In this document: in pieces, positions 24,981 to 36,518 of the stretch
Layout: each line of letters starts with the position of its first letter
Numbering within the stretch: position 1 is the stretch's first letter
Source: Apiosordaria backusii
Lineage: Eukaryota; Ascomycota; Sordariomycetes; Sordariales; Lasiosphaeriaceae
DNA length: 64,000 nucleotides
NCBI GenBank assembly: GCA_030549205.1
Contig: JAUKTV010000013.1
Coordinates: 558,001 to 622,000, forward strand
Direction: 5' to 3'
Position numbers and translations under genes: made by a program
The notes under the pieces: generated by a model
The model's database searches: none
What the model saw: only the letters and a program-made list of their open reading frames with translations
Told to the model about the DNA's origin: nothing

Positions 24981-26803
24981 GGAGTCTGAGACCGCTACCC
25001 AAACCCACGTCCACGAGGAGCTCAAGATCCAAGTCCCGCCAGCTGGACGGATAGGTCAAGACTCTTCTTTCACCGCCCAAGCAGCTCTTCCCGCACCCCC
25101 CAAGGTCGTCGAAGAGAACCGCTTCAAAGAGGAGGTCCGCATTACTCGCAAGGAGGAGGAACACCGCCGTCCCGCCGCCGTCAAGAAGGAAGAGTACCAT
25201 TTCCACGAGGAGATCCGCAGGTATGTTTTTGAATTTCTCCTTTGTTTTCATGTCTTCCCTCTCCGCCATTTGTTTTCTTTACCGCCCCTTTGGCCTAGCC
25301 CGCCCCAATGGCCGATCCCCAGCCTCCTGTCCCGGCTTGGAATCTCTTGGGTGTGGATTCCCGCTGGAGCCTCAAGGCGACATTTTCCTGCTTTGTCATT
25401 GTTTTGCTCCGCTCTTCAGCCCACCCCCCCCTGCCGGAGCTATCGATCTTAGGGCACCGCCAAGGTCGTCTGGACCAGGGGGTCGTGGGTTGACCAAGCG
25501 ACGCGAGGCCCTCTCCCACAACAATATCTGGCTCAAGGAAGACACATTCTTTGCTCTTTCCTTTTGCTGACCACATCTTTCCTTTGCCTTCTTCAGACCT
25601 CAACCCTCCCCTCCCACCTCCAACTACCTCGAGTCTCGCATCGAACTCGACCACCGCCACCGTCCTCACAGCTCCGTCGTCGACCTTGCTGAGAGTGAAT
25701 ACCGCGCCCGCACCCAAGCCAACTACCGCAAGGAACCCACCGTTGTAGCCGCCCCCAGCTACGACACCACCGTCGACCTTCCCGCTCGTCGCCCCGTCTT
25801 CAAGTCTAGCACTTCCATCGGTGACAAGTTCACTGTCGAGGCTGCTATCACCCGTCCCGCCAAGAAGGAATCCCACTTCCAAGTCACCGACACCACCGTC
25901 GACTTCCCCCGCCCCGCTCGCATTACCGCCCCTAAGAAGGAGGTAAAGCTTTTGGACGACAAGCCCTACACACCTTCCACCGTTTCTACCGTTTCCACCC
26001 CCACCACCGACAACATGGGTTACTACGATGAGGACAGTAAGTGTTGACCACACCCCCTCCCCCCCCCCCTCCCTTCCCTCTCTTGTTCTGCTTTGGTGGT
26101 GTGCCCCTTTGATGCCATCCTTCCTCCCTCCCCATGCACACGAGTGTGTCGACATGCGCGCGAGTAACTCACAAGTTGGCCCACCAAACCTGCAGACCGC
26201 TACCACTCCTTCCGCGCGGAGGTGCACAACAAGCTCCACAACAAGTTGCACAAGTTGGCTGACAAGATCTCCCACCACCACCATGAAGGCCACGTCGAGG
26301 CTGAGGTTTCTTCTGTCCGCCGCGGCCCCGCTGCCGGCGCCGCTCCCGTCGAGAAGGCGCCCAACACGGTCACCATCCCCTGCCACCACATCCGCCTGGG
26401 TGACATTTTGATCCTCCAGGGCCGCCCCTGCCAGGTCATCCGCATCTCGACCTCTGCCGCCACCGGCCAGCACCGTTACCTTGGTGTGGATTTGTTCACC
26501 AAGCAGCTCCACGAAGAGTCGAGCTTCGTCTCCAACCCCGCCCCCAGCGTGGTGGTCCAGACCATGCTCGGCCCCGTGTTCAAGCAGTACCGCGTGCTTG
26601 ACATGCAGGATGGCACCATTGTCGCCATGACCGAGACTGGTGACGTCAAGCAGAACTTGTCTGTGATTGACCAGTCTTCGCTGTGGAACCGCCTGCAGAA
26701 GGCGTTCGAGTCTGGCCGTGGATCGGTCCGTGTGTTGGTTGTTACTGACCATGGTCGTGAGATGGCTGTTGACATGAAGGTTGTTCATGGCTCTCGCCTT
26801 TAA
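24981..26803 (+). CDS. hex1: HEX1 Woronin-body core protein, long isoform (5' end unresolved)
   Basis: HEX1 self-assembles into the crystalline core of Woronin bodies, peroxisome-derived organelles that plug septal pores after wounding. Coding exons end/start in matching phase: about 24981-25220, 25597-26036 and 26196-26803. The C-terminal 150 residues are nearly invariant in the family (IPCHHIRLGDILILQGRPCQ; an eIF5A-like fold) and end in SRL, a peroxisomal PTS1 signal. Upstream of the usual start, the frame stays open through two exons with charged, repeated segments (EEVRITRKEEEHRRP, KKEEYHFHEEIRRP), giving an N-terminal extension of about 220 residues. Extended HEX1 forms made by alternative splicing are known in other fungi. 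The in-frame stop at 24913 means another exon must supply the start; I could not locate it. Confidence 0.85.
26015..26803 (+). CDS. hex1: HEX1 short isoform
   Basis: Starts at the ATG at 26015 (MGYYDEDN), joins at 26036/26196 and encodes 209 residues. The start matches the N-terminus of the Neurospora protein in type. Relative to the roughly 176-residue Neurospora form it has a His-rich insert (HNKLHNKLHKLADKISHHHH). It would be produced if transcription starts, or splicing removes, the upstream exons. It shares the PTS1 tail and the complete core with the long form. Confidence 0.85.
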
Positions 26804-26984
26804 GGGGTATCGCCTCTAATATGCTTTTGGCTTTTTGCTGTTGTGTTTTGCGCGATGAGGAAAAAAAGATTGTCTTGATAGGTTTTTCTTGGTTAATACT
26901 TTAGCTTATTGCCGGGGTGAATCTAGCAAGGTGGTTTTTTTGGACTTGACTTTGGAATAGTTAGTGTTTGGATATATGAGGGAA

Positions 26985-27004
26985 AGGAAGGAAGGAAGGA
27001 AGGG
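26985..27004. repeat. GGAA microsatellite
   Basis: About five copies of GGAA downstream of HEX1, likely within or just past its 3' untranslated region. Confidence 0.75.
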
Positions 27005-28890
27005 ATTCGGTTTATGATATGAGGAGGGCTGAATGGGATACAAACTTCATGTCTTCTAGTACTGGCCGTGTATATGAATCTGTAATGGATGATGATGATG
27101 GAGTTTTGCTTGGTTGCTCGTTGCTTTGTGACGTGACTTGACTTGACTTACTGCCCACTACCCCTTTCAGTCGTTTGCTCTGATGTTGTGTTTGGGTGCC
27201 TGAATATGTTGTGTGTGATCTTGTGTCGTGTTTTGCTTGACTTACCTGTGGTGATGTTATGTTATCAGTGCGACTTGATGACAACAAAATGTCGTGTTGT
27301 TGTTTTTCTGTATTATGTAGTGTGTATGTATGAATCCATAATGAGTGTACTGCAGTTTCGTGTTTCATGTCGTCAATTCTCTCCTGTGATTGTGACGCTT
27401 GTGGTTGTTGTGATCGCGACTCGCACTTGTTGAGGCTCTCCGAGTCATGTAGCTCACCCACCAACAGTCTACACAATGCGGACCTACCTTTCTTATAGTC
27501 GTGTTCTGTTTGTTTTTGTCACTTCAATAGTTTCTACATTCCTTGGGTGTTGTGTTGCCTCCACTGGCATTTTCTACTCCTGTCTGTGCCTATCCTTGTC
27601 TCACTCAACCACCCACTTCAAATCACTACGTTCACGAAATGCCGAAACCTGATCATCTTCATTCGCTAGATAACATTTACATTTCCTATGCCGTTTTTTT
27701 TTTCCTATGCCGATTTTTTCTTGGTGCACCATTCTCTTGGTGATAACCTGGTGTACCTAGGTAAGGTAGGTTGGGAGATTCCACCACAAAGCCCATGTCA
27801 CATGACTTGTTCAAAATGCTTCTTGAATATGACAAGCAAATCGAACTGTCTTTCTTTACTATGGGAATTATCTATTGTTTCATCTTGGATTGCCTATGTA
27901 GGTAGAAAAGGTTCATGTATCCTGCTGGTTTATTTTACGGAGACAAATGGTATGGAACTGAACTTAGGTATCTGAGGGTTTTTGTCTTGAGCTAGGTACC
28001 TAGGTAAGGTAGGGGGATGATGTGGATAGCTAGGGGAATTTAATGGTATCTACCGTGCTATTAACTAGGACTGTGTAGGTAGGTAAGGTAAGCGAATATT
28101 GCGTGAATTGAATAACTTTTCTGATTGGGTTTGTATGTAATAAGCCGTCTATTTCGTTGGAGTTCAATGGTTGAGGTGCGTGGGTGTTAAGGATAGGTGA
28201 GGTAGGTAGGTGTGGTCGGTTGAGTAAGGTAAGTCAAGTGTGTGGCTGAATCAGTTGAGTAGTATGCTGATGAATTCCGATTTCGTCAGGGGATTATGAC
28301 ATTGTGGGAAGAGTTGAAAACAGCTTTTGACATGGTTGGAAATCTGATAGATACGGTACTTTAGATTGCAAGTGTAGAAGATGATGATGATAGCTTGGTT
28401 GATGCCCACTGTGGCTGGTGTTAGATACGGTTGCTACGATTTTGAGGGGTCTTAGGTTCAAGACTACATCGTTCATTTCATCTCTAGTATTGATCTTTCT
28501 TGTAGGTATTGTTGGGGCTGAGCAACTTGAACAAACTGGGATCTATTTGTAGTATCTGATATCTCTCATCTGACCTCGGTTTCCCGGGGGGTAAGTAAGT
28601 GATGAGTAACTAAACTCTGTTTCTACCGCGTATCTTGAAACCCATCTCAACCTCTCTATAAGCGACTCAATGTAAGAGCAACGACACAAACACCTCCCCA
28701 TTACATCGACAGTAAATACAATCCACATCCCTCTCATCCATCAATCCCACAGCCATCAACCTCAACTGACACCAACCCTCCCAACCAACAATTACCTGAA
28801 ATAAACCCCCCCCTCTCCCACCCGTACGTCACCGTGGCTGGGCATGCATCGTGCCAAGGCAAGGCAAATCTGAGCAACACAACACAAGGT

Positions 28891-28964
28891 AAACAAACAA
28901 ACAAACAAACAGACAATTGTCTGCCCACGTGAAAGATCAAGAAAGGTAGGTAGGTAGGTAGGTA
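28891..28964. repeat. ACAA and AGGT microsatellites
   Basis: Two tetranucleotide runs close together: about five ACAA units (28891-28911) and about five AGGT units (28944-28964). Confidence 0.8.
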
Positions 28965-29542
28965 AGGCAAAGCTGTTGAGCCTAACCGAGGAAGGGTACT
29001 CGGTGACGATGGATGTTTGTTACACTGTTTGAGGGGCTGTGGTAGTCACTAGATGCCAGAAAGGAAACACAAGCACGGCGTTTGCCTGCCTGCTTGGAAG
29101 TGAGTGGGGGGAATGGTATGAGGGGGGTGTTGTCTACCTTGCCATGGAACGCAATGCTCTGCCACAGACTGGAGGCAGTTTGGTAGCTGTCCAGCCTAGG
29201 GATCTAGTTATGGAGGTTCTGTGCCATGAGGTTAGGTACTCTGGCTGGTAAGGTAGGTGGGTGGAAATGTGAGGGAAGGTAGTTGGGCAGGTAGGTAGGT
29301 ACTATCACGACAAGGTAGGCAAGTCAGACGGAGATGGTCCGTGGTTGTGTTACTACTGCGGTTGTGTCTGTCTGCCTAGGGCACACAAAAGATGCAGTTT
29401 ACGAGACGGAGATGGGGATGTGTTTGATGTTTTTGATGGGTGACTCTGTGCTGGTGGTGGCAGTGATCTGGGGTTGACAGTGGTCTGGTAGATGGCAATG
29501 ATCTGGTAGTAGGTACTGATCCGGCAGAGGGCTCTGGTACGA

Positions 29543-29935
29543 CGATGGCTATGATCTGATCCGGGTTACCCCGACTGTCGGATATGACCCTTGATAGTAC
29601 GCCCTCTTTGTTGGGCTCGCCTCCTTGTGACACTGGCGCCAGGAGTTTACTTTTCTTTTTCCTCCGACGGAGATTAGAACAATCCAGTGTCGTGATGGGA
29701 AGAGGTGGCAATGATTTGATCGGGTTATCCGGGGTGTCGGATCTGATATTTGACGGCAAATGTTTGTTTGGTTGTTCAACGTGTGACATTTTGTTGACTC
29801 GATCTCCTTTCTCGAGATGGGATGAAGATGCGTTTGATCTCTTGATGGCGGTGGCTAAGATCTGATCGGGCTTTACGTGGTGTCGGATCTGATCTTTGAC
29901 GGCAATGCTGTTTGCTTGGTGGCTGACTTGTTACA
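29543..29935. repeat. Three degenerate tandem repeats, about 150 bases each
   Basis: Three copies share a core reading GATCTGATC, then a GGGTT-like stretch, TGTCGGAT and a TTTGACGGCAA-like end. The GATCTGATC cores lie at about 29553, 29713 and 29859, spaced 160 and 146 bases. Copies 2 and 3 are the more alike (TGTCGGATCTGAT, then TTTGACGGCAA). Weaker relatives with GATCTGG occur just upstream (29465-29520). No coding frame is preserved across copies. Confidence 0.7.
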
Positions 29936-32900
29936 TTGGTCACGAGTCTCCTTTCTCTGACCACCGCTTGCCGCGGACCGAGATCTAATATCGGCTCTTG
30001 CCATGGTAGTGTAGACAGGAAGGCGTGGGGTTGAGCACCGTATCGTGTTCTCGAGGGTAATATCGTGTTCGGAAAGCGTGGGGATAGGACGACCTCAGTT
30101 GGGCGAAACTCCTGACCAAGTTCCAGGAGACCGGCTTCCAAGAATAACGTCGGCTCCCTCCGCCTCATCGTTGTGTTGGCAGGCGATCCAGGGCGCCTGT
30201 CCAATATCAGACTACCAGAGTACGAGCGATGGAACCTCGGCCAAGTCCCAGGCTTGACCGGTCGCGAAGAGTTTTCACGAATGTATGTGCCGGCAGTGTG
30301 TCTTTCATTGATACTTGGCCTGTTGGTGGTTATGGGCAGGTATCCACGAAGGGCATGCTGTGTGGCCTGTCGCTGGATGAGACACTAACTGCCTGTGCAT
30401 GCTGTGCTCTGTCTGTCTGTGGCTGGGACAATATGACTGCATATGCTCTTCTTGGTATTGGGCATATTGACTTCTGCTTGCTGACATTGGGTCAGTCTGA
30501 ATATCGCCACTCGGGCACGATTCAGACAAGACGAGAAGTCAGAGAGAACGGTGCCTGAATATCAGATTGATACGCATCTAGTGTCCCACAGCAAGAGAAT
30601 ACGGTGAAGAGTATGGTTGTCATACTGAGATTGTCATCTACCACAAGGCTGATAAGGCAGCCGAGCATTTCCAAAGTTCGTAACATCAACTAAAAGACTA
30701 CCTAATGTCCTCTTGCCCCTTTCATGACCGAACTGGGTAATACTGGATCACAGCCCGAGATCTAAGGTTGTGCTCTCTGTCCGATGTTGTGTTTGTGACA
30801 CTCGCCATCAAACCAAAATAATGACAACAGCTTATCTAGACGAAGCTTTGCACTTGCCCAGTAACTAGGCTTTGAGGGTTAATTTTACGTACAGTCTGTA
30901 CATAAGGTAGGTCCATACAGATTCGAGAAAGACTTTTGTGTATAAACATCCCGTGCTGGAAAAACCCCCACTCAGCTGCCAGACGACTATGCCAAGGACA
31001 TCATGCCGTTGCCCAGGCGGGTATACCGCGCTTCAATGTATGCAATCGCGGGCGGCTGTGGTGACGAGGATGTAGGTGTGCGAAAGGAAAGGGGTATGGA
31101 CAAGGGGAGTGAATATCCCGTCTACGATCACCACCTGCTTGGACCCCCTCACCCCCTCTTCACTCCCGTCGTCTCATCTCCCCGCTTCCCGCGGTCTGAC
31201 AGCTCGGAATTTGCTGGACGGTTATGAGAATCACTGACATTAGTCAAGAGCAACATCACCTTTCCACGTGTGAGTGGAGAGAGCGCTCCCGCCCGCGCTG
31301 CAATCGCGTACCATTATGCCAATCGGACTAGAGCAACAATACCTTCTTGCTTGGAAACGTCGTTAGAGGCCCCTGGGGGACGGGACGGGATGGAACGGAG
31401 GAGCCAGTTGAGAGCATCACGGGACTGATCATGATTGACTAATTGGGTTGGGTTGAAATGGAAATGGAACCGTAGGTGTGTGTCGTAGATGCCCAATGCC
31501 CCCAAGACGGTTTTGGCGTGGAATTACTGGCTGTTCCTGGTGGGGGAGAGCAAACTCTTGTGATGCTACTTTGACTTTGGTTCTTGATGGTGTCTGAGGA
31601 TGACCATGCGTGCCATGTCTGGTTTGGGAAGAAGTCAAATAGTCGGTACCTGAGTAGGGGGTGTGAGGGAGACCAGCGATTGACTAATCGATCTCTGGCG
31701 ATTACCGGCTGTCGGCTGTCGGGCTGCCGCGATCTGCTCGACAATGTTAGCAGAAACAAGGGAGGAAGCAGAGAATCCGGAATTCCTGCATCTCGAGGGT
31801 GTGCTGTGCTGAAGCAAGCAAGTGGTGCTAAAGAATGCTGCGAAACAAAAGCTGGGTACTACTGCATGACTCGTCACCAGTCACCCAGTATCTGTATAAA
31901 GTTTGCCACTTGTGCACTTTTACAATGCAGGTAGCATTAGTGGCATTCATAGCGGCGGGCAGTTACTGCAGTGAGGGAGCGCCATAGGCCGTGGAAGTAT
32001 CAGGGTCGTATATTCACCCGGTGTTTCGAAGCCCAATCGTCTGGCGAGGTCAACGGTGACGAAGGTGAAGATGCTGAGAAAGCATTTCGTGTACGGTGTG
32101 GATCGCTGGACCCTAGATGCGTCATGGTGATCTTCAAATGGATGCGGCGAAAAAAAACAAGCATCCTATAATTATTCTCATGTAATCACGAGCGCTCGTG
32201 ATGCAAAGAACACTTTATTCAGGGTCCATCAACCACGAGACGTTGCTGAACGTCATCTCTTCACCTTGAACTTGAAGCGCAGGGGCACAAAGCTAGGGCC
32301 ACCTGATGGTGCTCCAACCAATCACCAGTTGCTTAGAAACGGTCCCGCAAAGCCGGATCTCCACTTTCACCGGTGCTTGTGGGCTATCCCCGGTCGGGTC
32401 CACACATAGGGCTCTCAGTCCGAACTCTTGCGCACCGGCACGGTACCAATAGGTTGCCGGCGAGACATTTTCATGCTGAAATTCGTCAGGTCGTGCCCAA
32501 GGGGCAACCTGCGCCATCTGCTGCAGCTAGAAAGGTATAGTCTACCTCGTAGTCCAAAGGCAAAGAAAACGGGCAATGTGTGAGACAGACTACAAGCCAA
32601 CCAGGACCTGTTCCCAGCCTGGAAGTTCCTCACCCACGGCAGGCGGCATCTCCTCCCTGCGTCCGGTGCCCGGCTACTGACAAGTTGCCATATTGCCTCG
32701 TCCTACGGCTGATTGCGAATATTGACGGTAACACGGCTCCAAATTTCCACAGCCCAGACTCTACACAGCACCTACAGCGCAGCTTCAGCTCGTCCAGAAT
32801 CGGTTGTGTAGGCTGTCACATCCGTCACAGCCTCGTCGCCTCCAAGGAGCCAGGGAGATCGAGAGTCGCCATCCTGAGAGTGGGGCAACACAAGGTGACC

Positions 32901-33733
32901 AAGAAGGCAACTCGGCCTGTCAAGGGAGAGGACGGAGGATTGGGCTGGCGTGTGTGCGTGTTGACCGATCAGGCAGACACGGCAACCCCACCTTGGTCGC
33001 ATTTCCTGGAAGCACACAGCAAGACGACACAGATGACCCGGGTCATATAACGGAAGCGCCTTTCATTTGATCAATTCCTGCTGCAGAACAGCAGAAGAAA
33101 CCAACAGGACAAACACCACTCATACCTCGTCCCATTGAGCAGTCGAATCGAATTAATTACCCCACGGACCTTGCTTTGCTCACTGAGGCCTGTACTGCGA
33201 CCCCACGGCGCCGAAACACCACTCGTCCGCCCTCTTTTTCTCACCGTCTTCTCTTTTGCGACCCAATCAGCAGGAAACCGCATTTTGATCGAGCTTGGCT
33301 TGCTGCCGTGGAAAACCGCTGCTCGAGTAATTCCATCAGCATCCGTGGAATCATTACCGACAGGGGCCAGGGTGTTTTTGAATAAGTAGGAGGGGCACGC
33401 TGACATCGTCTTCGAGAGCCCCGCCATCACTCACACACACACTTTCTGAGCGATAACCCCGCCTGCGCACACCTCCGACGGAGGTCTCCTCTCCTTTCCC
33501 ACCAGCTTACGCTGCGCCCCCGACGGGCAGCCTGGAGAGAGAGAGACGACCACACACACCTTATACCGCACCTCCATTGACTTACCTGTTTCTTTTAAAC
33601 CTTCCCCTCACTTATCCCACCGCCTTTTGCTAGAGCTGTTTTCTCGCCCTGTGTTGAGATATCCCTCGTTGATTCAATCGCCCTTTTTCTTTCTTTGCCT
33701 CGGGTGGAATTCTGCCAATCTACCACCAAAAAG

Positions 33734-36518
33734 ATGGCCGATCCAGCCAGATACCGATACTCGGGGGCTGTGGGAAGACGATCCCCTCCCGTCTACAATC
33801 CAGCACGCGCTTCACTGCCCGTGACACACAGTCCCGGTTACCCCCTCTACAGTGGTGACATCCATAGCATGACGGCATCTCACCATGAGGGCTTAATGAG
33901 ACCATCCGACGACTACCGTCCTACTGCTGTTCCTGTCAGTGCCACTTCCTACGCCGTGAGAAAAGAGCCAATCGCGAGAAGCACCAGTGTCAAAGACGGC
34001 CCTCGCGAGCACCGCATCGTCGACGCTGCAAACAAGCGGCCGATCATTGTCACCACCAAACACCCTCCTACTGCACCCAGGTCCAACAGCCCCTCGCGCG
34101 ACTCGCGTGACCCCTACCGATCAAGTGACGAAGGACAATACTACACCCAGCCCGCTGTCTCAGCCAACCGGGGCCGCACCGGAGGTCCTGCTCCCTTCAG
34201 CGCCGCCATGGACGATGATGAATACCGCCGCCTGAAGGAGAGGACAGAGACCGACAGGCTCCCTCGGGGTGGTGGAGATCCATACCGAACCCGTCCCGTC
34301 TACTCCGGCCCCCCTCGCTCCAACACAATCGACTATGAGGACGATGGATTCGAGTACACAAAGCCAAGCGAGCTTGCTCGCTACGATCTCGAGCACGACC
34401 GGCCACGCAGGCGACGAGAGAGTCTCGATCGATACTACCGCCCAACCGTCAGCATCAGCACCGACCTGGCCCTGGGCCGTCCCTACGAGCAAAACGAGGG
34501 CAGGCGTGTTCGTGCAGGTCCGCCGCCCACTACCTGGGGCCTCGACAAGATCAACCGGGCCCCAACAATGCCAGCAGCAGGTGGAATTTACGATGGCGCG
34601 GGTGGTCGTATGCCTGGGGCACCTGATGCCAGACGATCCGGTCTGGCGATCGAAGGCCCACCTGGCAGTCCCATGTCTGAGCCACATGGTATCCCCAGCA
34701 CTCGCCCACTCAACCTTATTGAAAACGGGCCCGGCCGTTCTGGTCACTATGATGACTATTACGACGACTTCCCTGACCGTGATCGGGCATACTTCCAAGA
34801 CGATGTCGCCAACAGAGGGTTCGGCATCCGTGTGGACTCGGGTCTCGACGAGCCCCGTCGCCCTCCTGATCGAATCTACCATGACGACCGCCGCCGGGAA
34901 CCGCGCCGGGACTATGGCGATCGCGAGGTCAGGAGAAGATCAGACGACGACTTGGAAATTATCCGACGAGACTATGAGGATCGGGACCGGAGAGACCGCC
35001 GGGATCGTGATCATGAATACGCCATTGAAGATGATTACGACAGAGACAGAAGAAGGCACAACAGGTCACCGCCCTCGGAAGATGAGCGTGATCGTGATGG
35101 CCGAAAAGACAAGGTCGATCCACTTGCTGCCGGCATTGGCATTGCCGCGGCTTCCCTTGGCATTGGCGTTGCTATGCAAGGCAGAAAAGACGACAAAAAC
35201 GATTCGCCCTCGAGGAGATACAGAGACGAAGAGGACGATCGCCGCAGATACGGCGACTCTGAGTCTGCTTACTCCAGGGCTCCCCGCAAAGAACCTCTTC
35301 TCGGCGATGAAGACTTCGAGATTGTCGAGCATCCCAAGGACCGTGATCGTGAGAAAGATCGTGACCGGGAGCGTGACAGAGATCGCGAGAGGGACCGTGA
35401 AAGGGAGAGGGAGAGAGATCGTGAGAGGGAGAGGGAAAGGGAACGTGACAGGGAGCGCGATAGAGAGCGCGAGAGGGAACGTGAAAGGGGTGGTCGCAAT
35501 GAGCCAGGGACCCAGATTGAGCCCGATCGCAAGAGGCCTGAAAATGATGCCAAAGCCAGTCCTGATCCCGTGCCCCCTCCAGCTGATCGCGAAGAGGAAG
35601 GCAAGGCCAGGCCAATTCGTCGCCGACCAAGGGCATCTTCCTTCAATCCCAATGACACAGCCAGCCTGGCTGAGCTCAAGGCCAAGTTAGCCGAGACCGA
35701 AGAAAAGGAGAAGGCTAGCTCATCCAAGCCTGACATCCCCGTCGTCCGGGAGCCCTCCCCAGAGAGGAGACCCTCACCTGTCGAGAAGCGTGACCGCGAG
35801 GACGACTCTGCCGCCATGGTGGTCAAGGAAGACTCCAGCAGAGTCGGCAGCCGCAGCAGCAGCGGCGAGATCACTCCTCCCTCTTCGACAGACAGAACTG
35901 TCCGCGTCGTCGACCCCCCAAGGAGAAGGAGCCAGAGAAGAAGCCCATCAAGGGCATCCTCAAGCAACCCAAGCCCAAGTTCCCTGAAGAGCCCAACCCA
36001 GTCAGGGAGGGCGTCGCGCCTCACAAAGACGACAAGACCAAGGCCAACGTCCCCCTGGGGCGAGGTGGACCAAGATCAGCAGGAAGATGGTCAACCCCGA
36101 GGCTCTCACCATCGGCAAAGAACGATTTGAAGTTAGAGACGACTTCGTGATTGTGCTGAGGGTGCTGAGCAAGGAGGAAATTCAGGCGTATGCGGACGCC
36201 ACGGCTACTCTCAGAGGTACTTACCCCAACTTTGATGATACCAATAGTGATGATTATAGTGAGGGCGATTTGCTGACAGAGGATTTTGAATTCATAGAGC
36301 GTCGTCGGAAAGAGTATGAGACTGAGAAAGGAAAGGACGATGACAAGGATGAGGATGACGACAAGAAGAGGAGGCACCGTCAGCATAGACGGGATAGGGA
36401 TGATGATGATCGTCGGGAGAGGGATAGGCACCGGAGCCACCGGTACGAGTCAGATGATGACGAGGAGTATGGGGGGAAGTCGAGGAGGTCCTATCGGGAG
36501 AGGAAAGATAGGGACTAA
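33734..36518 (+). CDS. DUF8035-type RD/RE-rich protein, with two apparent frameshifts
   Basis: A single long coding block, read from ATG 33734, is disordered and Arg/Asp/Pro-rich. It contains a short Gly/Ala hydrophobic patch (LAAGIGIAAASLGIGVAMQG, coded near 35127-35180) and a long alternating Arg-Asp/Arg-Glu tract (35336-35490). The conserved C-terminal domain reads ARWTKISRK, then MVNPEALTIGKERFEVRDDF, and IVLRVLSKEEIQAYA, as in the fungal DUF8035 family; its function is unknown. Two single-base losses are inferred: in the C6 run at 35914-35919 and the G4 run at 36057-36060. Adding one base at each gives one open frame of 928 residues ending at 36518. Without them the protein would end at 36130 and lose the domain. 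Confidence 0.8.

Larger units (their letters stand above)
26804..33733. other. Gene-poor region of 6.9 kb
   Basis: No coding sequence was recognised between HEX1 and the DUF8035-type gene. Open frames are short and have no family resemblance. The stretch holds GGAA, ACAA and AGGT microsatellites, recurrent TACCTAGGTA-like motifs, and a degenerate tandem repeat near 29.5-29.9 kb. The last 600 bases are pyrimidine-rich and probably form the promoter and leader of the next gene. Confidence 0.55.

Noticed and set aside
25295..26788. 497-codon open frame antisense to HEX1
   Set aside because: It spans HEX1 exons and both introns in reverse. It has Gly/Val-rich nonsense composition and no splice signals, and is explained by the strong codon bias of HEX1 on the other strand.
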